Source of the DNA: Fundicoccus sp052116145
GTDB lineage: Bacteria; Bacillota; Bacilli; Lactobacillales; Aerococcaceae
Assembly (NCBI RefSeq): GCF_052116145.1
Contig: NZ_JBQKLQ010000002.1
Span: forward strand, 248,001 to 312,000
Reading direction: 5' to 3'
Length of the DNA stretch: 64,000 nt
Part shown: one piece after another, positions 39,580 through 49,076 of the stretch
Layout of the letters: every line of letters begins with the position of its first letter
Numbering within the stretch: position 1 is the first letter of the stretch
The notes under the pieces: model-generated
The model's database searches: none
The model's input: only the letters and a program-made list of their open reading frames with translations
Told to the model about the DNA's origin: nothing
Program-made: the position numbers and the translations under genes

Positions 39580-41214
39580 TTATTCCTCCGAGTTGCTTAC
39601 GTATGCTTCATAATTTCTTTCATAAATTTCCATTAATTCTGGTAGATTCAATCTTTCTAATTCTGCTAAGTAATTATCCCAAGATTCATCGGTTATGCCA
39701 CCAATAATCCATTCTGCTCTTTGTTGATAAATATATGGATTTAAGTCTGCAAGAATTTGATCAATTCTATTGGCATCTTCAACATTCATAAACATTTGAG
39801 GGAAGTTATAGTCATTTTCGATAAACTCTAAATAATGCTCATGCATTAAATCTAGTCTCCATTGCGCGTCATCTGGTGATGTCGTATACACTCCGTAATA
39901 CTCATCTAGTACAGCTAATGGGCCACCCGCTTCTGTTTTTTGTCTTAGTTCTCCTGGTGCTGTTCCCTCTAATGGTGCATGTTGTAACATTGGCTCTCCT
40001 GCTTCGTTCGTGCCTAATGTAAAGATGTTCTGTTGCTCTTCATCACCATAAGTACCCCAGTTGTTCTGTACCGATTGGATTGGCTCATACATTTTATCTG
40101 CCCATCTTGCTGTTAATTCTAAATTTTTATTAGCACTTGTTACGACAAAACGACCTCTAAAGAATCCAAAGTTATTGGTTCTAGTCACTTTCTTATCTCC
40201 GTGTGGCCCTTCTAAAACTGGTAAAACATCATAGCTATCATTTGCACCAGTAACATTGGCTTTATCCCATGTGAAATATACACCGTATCTTTGATCATTT
40301 CCTTTTGAAACATATGAGTTCCAGTTCTGCTCAAAGACTTCTTCATCTACTAAGCCTTTTTGATATAATTCACTGATGTACTCAATTCCTTCACGGTAAC
40401 TGTCGTCATCGGCAGTATAGTTAAGTGAACGATCATTATTGACTACTAAATGATTATCGTTATCCCCATCTCCACCGAATGCTGCTAATAGCATCTTGAA
40501 GTCTTCATTGCCATTACCATCAATGAAAGACATTGGGATTTCATCTGCTTCACCGTTTCCATTTGGATCTTCATTCTTGAACGCTTCTAATACAACCATT
40601 AAATCATCCGTTGTTTCAGGCATCTCAAGACCAAGATTGTCTAACCATTCAACGTTAATCCAAGCCATCCCATTGACTGTATGGATTGACTCTTTTCCTT
40701 CACCCAACTCTTCAATCCATGGGAATGAATACATATTTCCATCAGGTGCTGTTGCTAGTTCTTTATACTCAGGATACTTTTCATAAATGGCCTTTAAGTT
40801 AGGCATGTATTTGTCTACTAAATCATTCACTGGAACAATGACTCCATCTTCAGCCCAAGCTAATAGCTCTTTATCACTTGCTTCAGCATTGAACATGGCA
40901 TCCGGTAGGTCCCCTGCTGCAATGGCTAAGTTACGTTTTTCTGCATAATCATCCGCAATATTATTCCATTCAATATGAACACCCGTTTCTTCTTCCAAAC
41001 GACTGAAAATCAGTTTTTCATTAGGATCTGATGGTGCTAAAGGTGATGAACTCGTCATTAAATGTAATGTGACTTTTTCTTTTAGTGGAAATTCAACATT
41101 TTCTAATTCGTAATCTGCTGCTGATGTTCCTGAGCCGCCATTATTCCCACATCCTGCTAATAATAACGTTGCCGTCAATAACGTTGTTCCTAAAACAAAT
41201 GGTTTCTTTTTCAT
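39580..41214 (-). CDS. Lipoprotein substrate-binding protein of an LplA/LipO-type ABC importer
   Basis: 544 residues from the ATG at 41214, chosen because the protein then begins MKKKPFVLGTTLLTATLLLAGC, a perfect lipobox, with AAAGGAAAA upstream; the longer frame to 41301 overlaps the permease. The mature part (VTLHLMTSSSPLAPSDPNEK, GDLPDAMFNAEASDKELLAW) fits the large binding proteins that pair with LplB/LplC permeases. With a fructokinase and GH32 in the operon, a fructooligosaccharide or sucrose ligand is likely. Confidence 0.9.
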   Translation of the reverse strand: MKKKPFVLGTTLLTATLLLAGCGNNGGSGTSAADYELENVEFPLKEKVTLHLMTSSSPLAPSDPNEKLIFSRLEEETGVHIEWNNIADDYAEKRNLAIAAGDLPDAMFNAEASDKELLAWAEDGVIVPVNDLVDKYMPNLKAIYEKYPEYKELATAPDGNMYSFPWIEELGEGKESIHTVNGMAWINVEWLDNLGLEMPETTDDLMVVLEAFKNEDPNGNGEADEIPMSFIDGNGNEDFKMLLAAFGGDGDNDNHLVVNNDRSLNYTADDDSYREGIEYISELYQKGLVDEEVFEQNWNSYVSKGNDQRYGVYFTWDKANVTGANDSYDVLPVLEGPHGDKKVTRTNNFGFFRGRFVVTSANKNLELTARWADKMYEPIQSVQNNWGTYGDEEQQNIFTLGTNEAGEPMLQHAPLEGTAPGELRQKTEAGGPLAVLDEYYGVYTTSPDDAQWRLDLMHEHYLEFIENDYNFPQMFMNVEDANRIDQILADLNPYIYQQRAEWIIGGITDESWDNYLAELERLNLPELMEIYERNYEAYVSNSEE

Positions 41215-41263
41215 ATTAATTTTCCTTTCGAATATCGAATTAAATTTCTTTTGTTTATTTGAA

Positions 41264-42151
41264 TTAACCTTTAATAGCTCCTTGAACGACACCTTCTTCA
41301 AAGTATTTTTGAAAGAAAGGAAACATAATCAGTAACGGTGCACTTGAAATGACAATCGTTGAATATTTAATCAGTTCTGCAATTTTCTGCATTTCTGCCA
41401 TTGCAGTTTGAGACCCAATCATATTGGTTTGCGGTTGATTTTGGACTAATATTCTTCGTAATACGAGTTGGAGTGGTTCCAAATCCGGATTACTAATATA
41501 AATCATCGCTTCGAAATAACTATTCCACATGGCAACGAAAGAATATAAAAACACGACAAACATGATTGGCTTACTTAATGGTAAAATCAGTTTAATAAAT
41601 ACTTGAATGTCATTTGCCCCATCAATTTTAGCAGCTTCTAACATTTCATCTGGCAAGCCTCTAACAAAAACAGTGGCCAGTAATAGGTGACCTACAGATA
41701 AACATCCTGGCAGTATTAAAGCCCAGGGCGAGTTTAGCAAGCCAATATTCCTAATTAATAAGTAAGTAGGGACTAAGCCTCCTCCGAAGAACATGGTTAT
41801 ACCAAAGAAAATCATCAGTGGTTTTCTAAACATCAAATCTGGTCGACTCATTGGGTAGGCTGCTGTCATCGTAATTAAGACATTCATTACCCCAAAACCA
41901 AGTGAGTAAATAAATGAATTAATGAATCCTCTTAATATTGAAGAATCCGATAAAACTCTCATATAGCCATCTAATGTCCAATCACTGACATCTAAACTTA
42001 TCCCTTGATTTATTAGAACTGTCGGGTCCATAAAACTTGCTGCCAAGATATAAAGAACGGGTAATAAGATTGATGCAATAACTAAGACGAGTAATAATGA
42101 ATTGATTAACTTAAAGAATCGATCTCTTCCATCAAAAGCTACCGTTTTCAT
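41264..42151 (-). CDS. Carbohydrate ABC permease, LplC type
   Basis: 295 residues, six membrane segments, EAA loop LEAAKIDGANDIQVFIKLIL, ending FFQKYFEEGVVQGAIKG as is typical for this subfamily. The start ATG overlaps the LplB-type stop by four bases (ATGA). Works with 42148-43092 and the lipoprotein. Confidence 0.9.
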   Translation of the reverse strand: MKTVAFDGRDRFFKLINSLLLVLVIASILLPVLYILAASFMDPTVLINQGISLDVSDWTLDGYMRVLSDSSILRGFINSFIYSLGFGVMNVLITMTAAYPMSRPDLMFRKPLMIFFGITMFFGGGLVPTYLLIRNIGLLNSPWALILPGCLSVGHLLLATVFVRGLPDEMLEAAKIDGANDIQVFIKLILPLSKPIMFVVFLYSFVAMWNSYFEAMIYISNPDLEPLQLVLRRILVQNQPQTNMIGSQTAMAEMQKIAELIKYSTIVISSAPLLIMFPFFQKYFEEGVVQGAIKG

Positions 42152-43092
42152 TTTGCAGACCCCTCTCTATTATTTATTCGGTTTACAATAAGTGTTGTCG
42201 TTAACAGCAAGATGAGATTAATCACTGTATTGAATAATCCTACTGCCGTTGAATATGAATAATCTCCAGACTGAAGTCCAACTTTATAAACATACGTATC
42301 AATTATTTCAGACTTCGGAAGGTTAAGGCTCGTTTGCATTAAGAATGCTTTTTCATAACCAATATTCATAATGCCACCCACTGATAAAATTAAGTTAATG
42401 ATAATCAATGGTTTCATTGTTGGTAATTCAATGTGCATAATTTTCTGAAGAATCGTTGCGCCATCAATTTCGGCTGCTTCGTATAGCTCTGGTGGGACTC
42501 CTGATAAAACAGCCGTATAAAGTAATGAAGCCCATCCCATTCCTTGCCAAATGCCTGAGAAAATATACAAAGGTCTAAACGAATCCGGATTAGTTAGGAA
42601 ATTTGGTACATTTATGCCCATTGAGTCTAGAATCGAAATAATCGGTCCTGATGAAGAAAACAATAGGAATATAATTCCGACGATGATAACCGTCGAAATA
42701 AAGTTCGGCATATAAAGAATCGTCTGTAAGGTACTTTTTATCTTTTGTGACATGATCTGATTAAGCATCAATGCAATGATAATTGGTGGGAAAAAACCCA
42801 ATAATAATCCATAGATAGCTAATTTTAAGGTGTTTTCTAGTAATCTTGAAAAATTGGGAGATGATAGAAAATCTCTGAAATGATCAAGCCCCACCCACTG
42901 ACTTCCAGTAATTCCTAGCATCGGATTATAATCTTTAAATGCTAAAAGAATGCCGTACATAGGGAAATACTTGAAAATTAATGTGATCAATACTGCAGGG
43001 ATCATCAACATTAGTAAGTATTTTTGGTTATTGAGTTTCCTAAAAAAATTGTTTGGATTCTTCACTTTATTTACTTGTGTCACATTATTCAC
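42148..43092 (-). CDS. Carbohydrate ABC permease, LplB type
   Basis: 314 residues, six membrane segments, EAA loop YEAAEIDGATILQKIMHIEL; the family feature FPMYGILLAFKDYNP follows the first segment. Start ATG 11 bases after GGAG. An operator-like GAAACGTTTT lies just upstream, so this gene may also start a second, internally controlled transcript. Confidence 0.9.
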   Translation of the reverse strand: MNNVTQVNKVKNPNNFFRKLNNQKYLLMLMIPAVLITLIFKYFPMYGILLAFKDYNPMLGITGSQWVGLDHFRDFLSSPNFSRLLENTLKLAIYGLLLGFFPPIIIALMLNQIMSQKIKSTLQTILYMPNFISTVIIVGIIFLLFSSSGPIISILDSMGINVPNFLTNPDSFRPLYIFSGIWQGMGWASLLYTAVLSGVPPELYEAAEIDGATILQKIMHIELPTMKPLIIINLILSVGGIMNIGYEKAFLMQTSLNLPKSEIIDTYVYKVGLQSGDYSYSTAVGLFNTVINLILLLTTTLIVNRINNREGSAK

Positions 43093-43102
43093 TCCTTTAT
43101 TT

Positions 43103-43112
43103 GAAACGTTTT
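43103..43112 (-). promoter_or_regulatory. Second LacI/cre-like operator before lplB
   Basis: GAAACGTTTT, one base from the perfect palindrome at the operon promoter, lies between lacI and the lplB-type gene. Confidence 0.5.
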
Positions 43113-43135
43113 ATTTTTAGTTCGAGAACTAACTT

Positions 43136-44101
43136 TTAATAAGTTGTTCCACCTTCCATGAACTTGCCGGGTATAATTCTTTGTTCTTTATAGTCTAAGT
43201 CTTTTATCTGCTTCATTAAAATTTCAAACGCATCGTAAGCCAGTTGTTTAACGGGTTGAACAATGGTTGATACTAGGTACTCTCGTTCATTACTCATTTT
43301 AATTCCGTCAAATCCGATTAGTTGATAGTCCTTAAGCACTTCTTTATTGATACTTTTTAGGGTCTCAATGATATTTAAGCCCACAAAGTCATTAATGGCG
43401 AATATACCGTCAGTATCTGGATGTTCGTTCATAAATTCTTTCAAATCCTCTGTAAAATCGACATTTGGTTCTAATAAATCAATGATATGATAATCAAGCT
43501 TATGTTCGATGCAATACGATTCAAAGCCTTGTTTTCTTTTCATCGTTTCGTTATAGACGACATTATGAGTGCCCACAAATAACAATTTCTTTGCGCCTTT
43601 TTCGTTCAAGATTTGAGCAGCTAATCTTCCTCCATTAAAGTTATCACTCGATACAATACTAATATCTTTATTGAAGTGACGATCAATACTCACAAATGGT
43701 AATGATCCTTCCATATAGGAATCGATATCTCGATAAGTAATCGCTATAATGCCATCAACTTTATTCTTTCTCAACATTTTGATGTAATTCAATTCATTTT
43801 CTTCATTATTATTTGAATTACATAAAAAGACATGATACCCTCGTGCTTCGGCAACTTCTTCTAGATAAAAGGCAATTGATGAAAAAAACGGATGCCATAT
43901 CGTTGGGACTATTAACGCAATGGTATTTGTATGACTTAGCTTAAAACTTCTCGCTAAATTATTCGTTTCGTAATCTAATTCTTTTACCGCTCTTATCACC
44001 TTGTCATAGGTTGATTTCTTAACGTTTAGTCCGTTAAATACATTGCTAACACTACCTACGCTAACGCCTGCTAGTTTGGCTACATCTTTCATCGTTGCCA
44101 T
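43136..44101 (-). CDS. LacI-family repressor of the sucrose/fructooligosaccharide operon
   Basis: 321 residues. N-terminal LacI helix-turn-helix (MATMKDVAKLAGVSVGSVSN) followed by the periplasmic-binding-like effector domain (TIALIVPTIWHPFFSSIAFY, VDGIIAITYRDIDS, IIPGKFMEGGTTY at the end). Start ATG behind AAGGAG. It lies inside the operon it probably controls, and GAAACGTTTC motifs at 45009 and 43103 are candidate operators. CcpA could bind the same motif. Confidence 0.87.
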   Translation of the reverse strand: MATMKDVAKLAGVSVGSVSNVFNGLNVKKSTYDKVIRAVKELDYETNNLARSFKLSHTNTIALIVPTIWHPFFSSIAFYLEEVAEARGYHVFLCNSNNNEENELNYIKMLRKNKVDGIIAITYRDIDSYMEGSLPFVSIDRHFNKDISIVSSDNFNGGRLAAQILNEKGAKKLLFVGTHNVVYNETMKRKQGFESYCIEHKLDYHIIDLLEPNVDFTEDLKEFMNEHPDTDGIFAINDFVGLNIIETLKSINKEVLKDYQLIGFDGIKMSNEREYLVSTIVQPVKQLAYDAFEILMKQIKDLDYKEQRIIPGKFMEGGTTY

Positions 44102-44114
44102 GTTTAGACTCCTT

Positions 44115-44987
44115 TCATTCCTTATTTTTGACTTTTTCTGCTAATTTATAACAGCCCTTAATGGCTGCTTCTCCGCCTAATTTAGGTAATAGGATATAAC
44201 GCTTAATATCGTCAATGTTTAAATAGTCGCCTGCTAACTTTTGATAGCTCTCTTGTACTTTCTCTAAAAGTGAGTCTTTATTCATCACTCCACCACCAAG
44301 AATGATACGCTCCGGTCTTAAGAGATACGTGATATTATAGACTGCTTGAGCAATATAGTATGCTTCAATATCCCACTCAACACTCTGGGGATCTAAGTCA
44401 TTGCCTTTTATCCCTGCTCGATGCTCTATGGCTGGTCCACATGCTAAGCCTTCTAAACAAAAATCGTGATATGGGCAAATCCCGCCTTGAGTCGCACTGC
44501 TATGAGGATGAACAATCATATGTCCCATCTCAGGATGCGATGCTCCTCCAATGAATTCACCATTCTGAATCGCTCCACCACCAACTCCAGTACCAATCGT
44601 TACATAAACTAAACTTGATAGGTCTTCGCCATGGCCAAAGTGATATTCGCCATAGGCTGACGCATTAACATCTGTCGTCCAATACATCGGTACATTAAAC
44701 TCTGATTTTAATGTACCTAAGACATCAAAATCTTTCCATAACAATTTAGGGGTATTTGTAATAAATCCATAGGTTGGTGAGTGTTTATCACAATCAATTG
44801 GACCAAAGGAACCAATACCAAAACTTGATAATTGTTCTTTATACTTATTGAAAAAATGAATCACTTGCTCTAATGTTTCCACAGGATTCGTCGTTTCGAT
44901 ACTTATTTTATCTAAAGTTTGATAGTCTTTATTTCCAACTGAACATACAAATTTTGTACCTCCAGCTTCAATAGCACCATACAGCAT
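44115..44987 (-). CDS. scrK: ROK-family fructokinase
   Basis: 290 residues. ATP site GAIEAGGTKFVCSVG at the N terminus; catalytic Asp in TTDVNASAYGEY; IGTGVGGGAIQNG; and the zinc site His-x(n)-Cys-x2-His-x2-Cys (HMIVHPHSS followed by GGICPYHDFCLEGLACG) that marks ROK fructokinases. Phosphorylates the fructose released by the GH32 enzyme. First gene of the operon, AAGGAGG upstream. Confidence 0.9.
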   Translation of the reverse strand: MLYGAIEAGGTKFVCSVGNKDYQTLDKISIETTNPVETLEQVIHFFNKYKEQLSSFGIGSFGPIDCDKHSPTYGFITNTPKLLWKDFDVLGTLKSEFNVPMYWTTDVNASAYGEYHFGHGEDLSSLVYVTIGTGVGGGAIQNGEFIGGASHPEMGHMIVHPHSSATQGGICPYHDFCLEGLACGPAIEHRAGIKGNDLDPQSVEWDIEAYYIAQAVYNITYLLRPERIILGGGVMNKDSLLEKVQESYQKLAGDYLNIDDIKRYILLPKLGGEAAIKGCYKLAEKVKNKE

Positions 44988-45007
44988 TTAAAAACCTCCT
45001 TGGGATT

Positions 45008-45054
45008 TGAAACGTTTCATATTTTTATTATAGGACAAACTTTTCGTAAGTCAA
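45008..45054 (-). promoter_or_regulatory. Sucrose operon promoter and palindromic operator
   Basis: Minus strand TTGACT (45049-45054), 16-base spacer, TATAAT (45027-45032). TGAAACGTTTCA (45008-45019) is a perfect palindrome a few bases past the start point, well placed for LacI or CcpA binding. Confidence 0.75.
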
Positions 45055-45109
45055 GCTTTTTTTGCAAAGGTTTTCATTTTAATTTTACCGGTCTGAATCT
45101 TTCCTTTTT

Positions 45110-45638
45110 TAATCACTCTTTTTCAGCTGATTAATCGACTCATCAATATAATGAATGGTTTCTGTTCTTTCCTTTGCGTCTGGTTCTTCTGCCGGCACAC
45201 CAATCGACAACACACACCAACAAATATGGTCAATTGGAATAGCTAGTTCATTTAATATCTTTCGAATGATTGGTTCATCACAGCGATTACGTATTTAATC
45301 CGTCCAAACGATCGCTAAGCCGAGGGCAGTTGCGGCTAAATAAGCATTCTGTACTGCTAAGCCAGTTCAATCTGGCTATAAGTATTGTCTCTAGGCGAGC
45401 TGATTAAAAGGATCGCTTGAGCTTTATAAAAACTGTCTCCATAACTGCTTAAGGCTCGGTCCAGTTTTTTAATTAAAGCTTGCGTGTGAACAAGATTTAA
45501 TTTACGACTTTTTTGATTAACTGATGTTGCACTCATACGGGCAGCTTCAGCAATCTTTAACAAGTCTTCCTTTTTAACAGCGTTTTTGCTAAATTGTCGG
45601 ATACTTTTTCGTTGACGTATGGCTTCGAATACTTCCAT
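45110..45638 (-). pseudogene. Nitroreductase family gene, frameshifted
   Basis: The first 93 codons (MEVFEAIRQRKSIRQFSKNA, QAILLISSPRDNTYSQIEL) are the start of a nitroreductase (FMN, NAD(P)H). The frame is lost at about 45357 and resumes in another frame as LAVQNAYLAATALGLAIVWTD. It breaks again near 45297 and then reads RCDEPIIRKILNELAIPIDH and VLSIGVPAEEPDAKERTET to the TAA at 45110-45112. At least two disruptions, so inactive unless these are assembly errors. Confidence 0.8.
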
Positions 45639-45720
45639 TGAGCTTCGACCTTCCCTTCTTTGCTTTAGGCAAAATACTTTTAAAATGTTATTAGCTCTTT
45701 CTAAAAAGCTACTATATACA

Positions 45721-45755
45721 AAAGGTCATGAGAACTCATCTTCTCATGACCTTTT
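45721..45755 (-). terminator. Terminator after the GST gene
   Basis: AAAGGTCATGAGAA pairs with TTCTCATGACCTTT around CTCATC; T tracts on both sides, so it may act on either strand. Confidence 0.75.
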
Positions 45756-45915
45756 TATAATGACGACTTTTAATTGCCATTCTTCTTATCCACTTTACAA
45801 AATATTTTGTTCAAATATTTCTAATTTTTGGGGATTAATGGCATGATTATATTCATTGTTTTTAAGCAAATCAGTCACCTTAAAAGAACTCTTTACTTAA
45901 GAAGCGTCAGTAATA

Positions 45916-46707
45916 TTATGATTGCTTTAACTCTTTATATTCAACTTCGAGGCCTTTTCTTACACCTGGGCGCTCCGCGATACGTTTTGACCATGCCATT
46001 AAGTGAGTGTATGAAGCGATATCTAAAAATTTGTCTGAGCCTTCGTAAAGTTTGCCTAAGGCTAGGCGGCCGTACCATGACCAAATAAGGATGTCAGCAA
46101 TGGTGTATTCGTCGCCAGCGATGTATGGGCGTTGGGCTAGGGTTTTGTCGAGTAGGTCTAGTTGGCGTTTGGTTTCCATCGAGAAGCGGTTGATTGGGTA
46201 TGCTTGTTTTTCTGGTGCGTAAGCATAGAAGTGGCCAAAACCGCCTCCGACATATGGACCAGCGCCGATTTGCCAGAATACCCAGTTGAGGGTTTCTGTG
46301 CGGCCGTGAATATCTTGTGGAATCAGTTGGCCGTATTTTTCAGCTAGGTATAAGAGTATCGATCCTGATTCAAAGATCTCTAAGCGTGGTTCTTGGCTTT
46401 GGTCCACGAGGGCTGGGATTTTTGAGTTAGGATTGATCGCGACAAAATCTGAACCAAACTGGTCGCCCTCACCGATGTTAATTAAATATAAATCGTAGTC
46501 AGCGTCCTCTACGCCTAGCTCTTTTAGTTCTTCCAACATGATGGTGACTTTAATACCGTTGGGGGTGCCTAAAGAATACAGTTGTAAGGGTGCATCTCCA
46601 ACTGGAAGCTTTTGTTCAAAGCGGCTACCTGCAGTTGGGCGGTTGCCACTTTTGCTGGGATTTTCTTCGTTCCACTGCCAAACTTCGGGTAATTTATATT
46701 CTGTCAT
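45916..46707 (-). CDS. yghU: YghU-type glutathione S-transferase / disulfide reductase
   Basis: 263 residues. N-terminal extension with WQWNEENPSKSGNRP, thioredoxin-fold domain about 40-125 (LYSLGTPNGIKVTIMLEELK, NPNSKIPALVD, FESGSILLYLAEKYG), then the all-helical domain (WVFWQIGAGPYVGGGFGHFY, YIAGDEYTIADI). This is the YghU/Ure2p branch, which in E. coli acts as a glutathione-dependent disulfide reductase. Start ATG with TAGGAG upstream. The gene is visibly richer in G and T runs than its AT-rich neighbours, consistent with acquisition. Confidence 0.9.
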   Translation of the reverse strand: MTEYKLPEVWQWNEENPSKSGNRPTAGSRFEQKLPVGDAPLQLYSLGTPNGIKVTIMLEELKELGVEDADYDLYLINIGEGDQFGSDFVAINPNSKIPALVDQSQEPRLEIFESGSILLYLAEKYGQLIPQDIHGRTETLNWVFWQIGAGPYVGGGFGHFYAYAPEKQAYPINRFSMETKRQLDLLDKTLAQRPYIAGDEYTIADILIWSWYGRLALGKLYEGSDKFLDIASYTHLMAWSKRIAERPGVRKGLEVEYKELKQS

Positions 46708-47052
46708 TCTAACACTCCTAATAATGTTTTTGATATTTTCATCTTACTACTAATTGAGCTTTTTCCCAAATATTATGGTGGGATTTTGTTGAAAACTTTT
46801 AGGGTGGGAAGTTATCTATTTTGTTATCGTTTATAATTAAATAGTGCCTCAAGTCTTATTACTTGGTTTCAGTTTATTGTTTCCTCATCATATGATAAAG
46901 ATCGGTAATACGCGATGTTTATCTACTTCACGTTTGTGACGCCTGATCTACCAATTTTTGATTTACTTTAATCTATTATTGACTCTAAAAACCTCCAGTC
47001 TCTCTTGTGAGAAAGACTGGAGGTTGTGTTTGCGTTGAGTTATTTAAGGTTT
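46708..47052. other. Intergenic region
   Basis: 345 bases between the GST start and the ornithine cyclodeaminase remnant. Apart from the terminator at 46990-47025 nothing coding was seen. Confidence 0.5.
46990..47025 (-). terminator. Terminator after the ornithine cyclodeaminase remnant
   Basis: AACCTCCAGTCT (46990-47001) pairs perfectly with AGACTGGAGGTT (47014-47025). Confidence 0.7.
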
Positions 47053-47563
47053 TTAAAATTCTAGTGTTGAACCGATCCCTTTTGCGATGGCTGCTTCATA
47101 AATTCTTTGAGCTGTCACAATGTCTAATACCGCATTTCCTGTTGTGTTGAAGTAAGTAATTTCTTCGTCAGATTCTCTACCAGCTGTCTTACCAATTAAT
47201 AAGTCCCCTAGCTCACCTGTTACTGAAGCTAGATCAAACACGCCTTGTTCGACTGCTTGAGTAAAGTCACCACTTTCAACTAAAGCATCCGTCGTATCAC
47301 AGTAAACCTTACTTGCTCTTTGTAAAACAAGCGCATCTACTTCGGCCATTTGTGGCGTATAAGAGCCTACCCCATTGATATGAGCGCCTGGTTTTACCCA
47401 CTTACCATCAAAGGTTTTGACTGGTGACGTCGTCACAGCTGTGATAATATCTGATTCTTTAATCGCTGCTTCTAAATCATGAGCTGCTTCAATCTTCGTT
47501 TGATACTTCTCTCCGTATAATTCTGTCATCTCTTTAGCAAAGCTTTCAGCACGTTCTGTATTT
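47053..47563 (-). pseudogene. Ornithine cyclodeaminase / mu-crystallin family gene, N-terminal half missing
   Basis: The frame reads NTERAESFAKEMTELYGEKY, then SDIITAVTTSPVKTFDGKWV, KPGAHINGVGSYTPQMAEVD and LLIGKTAGRESDEEITYFNT to TAA. This is the NAD-binding second half of the family (usual length about 320 residues). A TGA closes the frame just upstream of the visible part and nothing recognisable of the first half follows, so the gene is 5'-truncated. A chance ATG at 47529 gives a 158-residue open frame. Confidence 0.8.
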
Positions 47564-47738
47564 AAAATGGTAGAAAGTCAGAAATTACATCTTAAATTTC
47601 TGGTTTATTATCACGCGATTTCGCTAACATATGCTAGTTTAACCTACTTTTAAAGCTCCTCGTTGTTATTTTTCTGAAATGAAGTGATCTAACAAGTTGC
47701 TAGATCATCTACGACATTAAAGTCACCCATTTATTGGC

Positions 47739-48392
47739 TTAGTCGTGTGATGTTTCGCTTTCTTCATGTTCTTCTTCATGTTCGTCTGCGTGTTCGTCAC
47801 CGTGTTCGTCACCATGTTCTTCATCATGCCCAACTTCAAATAAGTGAGTGAAGACAACATAATTTTCTACAAAGGCACGTCCAGCTGCGACATCATCATG
47901 ATCGTATTCTTTAGTGGCAAGTACTTGCGCAAAGACCTCTTCAGCATGGGCACGATTTTCATCGGTAATTAGTCCGGCTGCTTCTAGCGGTGCTAGTGTT
48001 CCTTCTTCAATACTTGCATCGGCAGCAGCGATTTCTGGTGCGATGGGGTCGTTGCTGATGCCTGTGTAAGGTGCGCCTTCACCCGCACGGTGGATACGGA
48101 CTAAGTTTTCTAGCAAATAACGTTCCGCTAAATGAGCTGCATCCTCATTGTCAGTTGTTTCCATCACGCTAGTTGATAACTCGTAAACTTCTAACAATTC
48201 TGCTTCGTCTTCCTCAAGTACCCATGACGCGATATAACTGAAATTATCTTCAGCTAAGGCCTGTTCTAAAGCTGCTGCGACTGGTCCGTCCGGTGTATCA
48301 CAATGCGCCTCGGCACTTGTTGGAAATAATAGGCCGATTCCTAAGGCTAATGCTGAGCTGGCTGCGAAGATTGTTCTTTTGTTCAATTTCAT
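47739..48392 (-). CDS. Secreted DUF6448 protein with His/Glu-rich tail (copy 1)
   Basis: 217 residues. Signal peptide (MKLNKRTIFAASSALALGIG ... TSAEA) directly followed by HCDTPDGPVAAALEQAL, the DUF6448 hallmark. YLLENLVRIHRAGEGAPYTG and a second helical part complete the domain (to about 185). The last 35 residues are a tandem His-Glu-Asp tail (EEHGDEHGDEHADEHEEEHE), probably metal binding. Start ATG behind GAGGAGG. A paralogue lies at 54904-55512 next to a copper ATPase, which points to a shared role in metal handling at the cell surface; function of the family is not established. Confidence 0.8.
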   Translation of the reverse strand: MKLNKRTIFAASSALALGIGLLFPTSAEAHCDTPDGPVAAALEQALAEDNFSYIASWVLEEDEAELLEVYELSTSVMETTDNEDAAHLAERYLLENLVRIHRAGEGAPYTGISNDPIAPEIAAADASIEEGTLAPLEAAGLITDENRAHAEEVFAQVLATKEYDHDDVAAGRAFVENYVVFTHLFEVGHDEEHGDEHGDEHADEHEEEHEESETSHD

Positions 48393-48588
48393 TTTTGTTT
48401 TCCTCCTCTTGGTTTATAAATTTAGTATACGCCTTATTTTTTTCAGAATACTTGATAGAAATCATAGTTTCAATTGATTTACTATTTCTTTATTGCAGTA
48501 AATATGTTTAAGTTTATACACTTAGTCTTTACGATATAGTTCATCTTTTCAGTCTTAAAGTAATTAGTAAATATATTTCACAACAAGC

Positions 48589-48617
48589 TTGAACATACGT
48601 TCTCATAGGTGTATAAT
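48589..48617 (+). promoter_or_regulatory. Promoter with LexA-like box for the 48699 gene
   Basis: TTGAAC (48589-48594), 17-base spacer, TATAAT (48612-48617). GAACATACGTTC at 48591-48602 fits GAAC-N4-GTTC and overlaps the -35. Same architecture as the methyltransferase A promoter. Confidence 0.65.
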
Positions 48618-48698
48618 TATTCTTCTATTGATAATAGTTGATTATTTATAAGCCTTTAGCCAACTCGTTGACCATTAAAAACTAGGAGGAGAAATTAG

Positions 48699-49076
48699 AT
48701 GTTAAGCGAAAAGTTCTATGAAGTAACCAAAAATGAAGGGGTTGTTTCGATCACGTCTTGGGGCAGCGACGCTCAACCAAGCGTTCGTTGTACGTGGAAT
48801 TCTTATTTACGCATCACACAAGACCATCGTCTCTTAGCGCCAATCGCCGGTTTTACAAGTGTTCAACAAGATGTAGCTGTCAATGACCGCGTCATCATGA
48901 CATTAGGTAGTCGCGAAGTTGAAGGTTTTAATGGCTATCAAGGAACCGGCTTTTTAATTGAAGGACGCGCTCGTTTTACAGACTCTGGCGAAGAATTTGA
49001 CCAAATGAAAGCTGAGTATCCTTTCATGAATAAATTACTAGAAATTACCGTTGAGTCAGCAAAACAATTACTTTAA
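48699..49076 (+). CDS. Pyridoxamine 5'-phosphate oxidase-fold (flavin-binding) protein
   Basis: 125 residues, a single split-barrel domain of the PNPOx-like superfamily: FYEVTKNEGVVSITSWGSDA, NSYLRITQDHRLLAPIAGFT, DVAVNDRVIMTLGSREV, GTGFLIEGRARFTDSGEEFD. Such small members bind FMN or F420-like cofactors and often lack known substrates. Start ATG behind AGGAGGAG. Monocistronic. The LexA-type promoter upstream suggests DNA-damage induction, which is unusual for this family. Confidence 0.8.
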   Translation: MLSEKFYEVTKNEGVVSITSWGSDAQPSVRCTWNSYLRITQDHRLLAPIAGFTSVQQDVAVNDRVIMTLGSREVEGFNGYQGTGFLIEGRARFTDSGEEFDQMKAEYPFMNKLLEITVESAKQLL

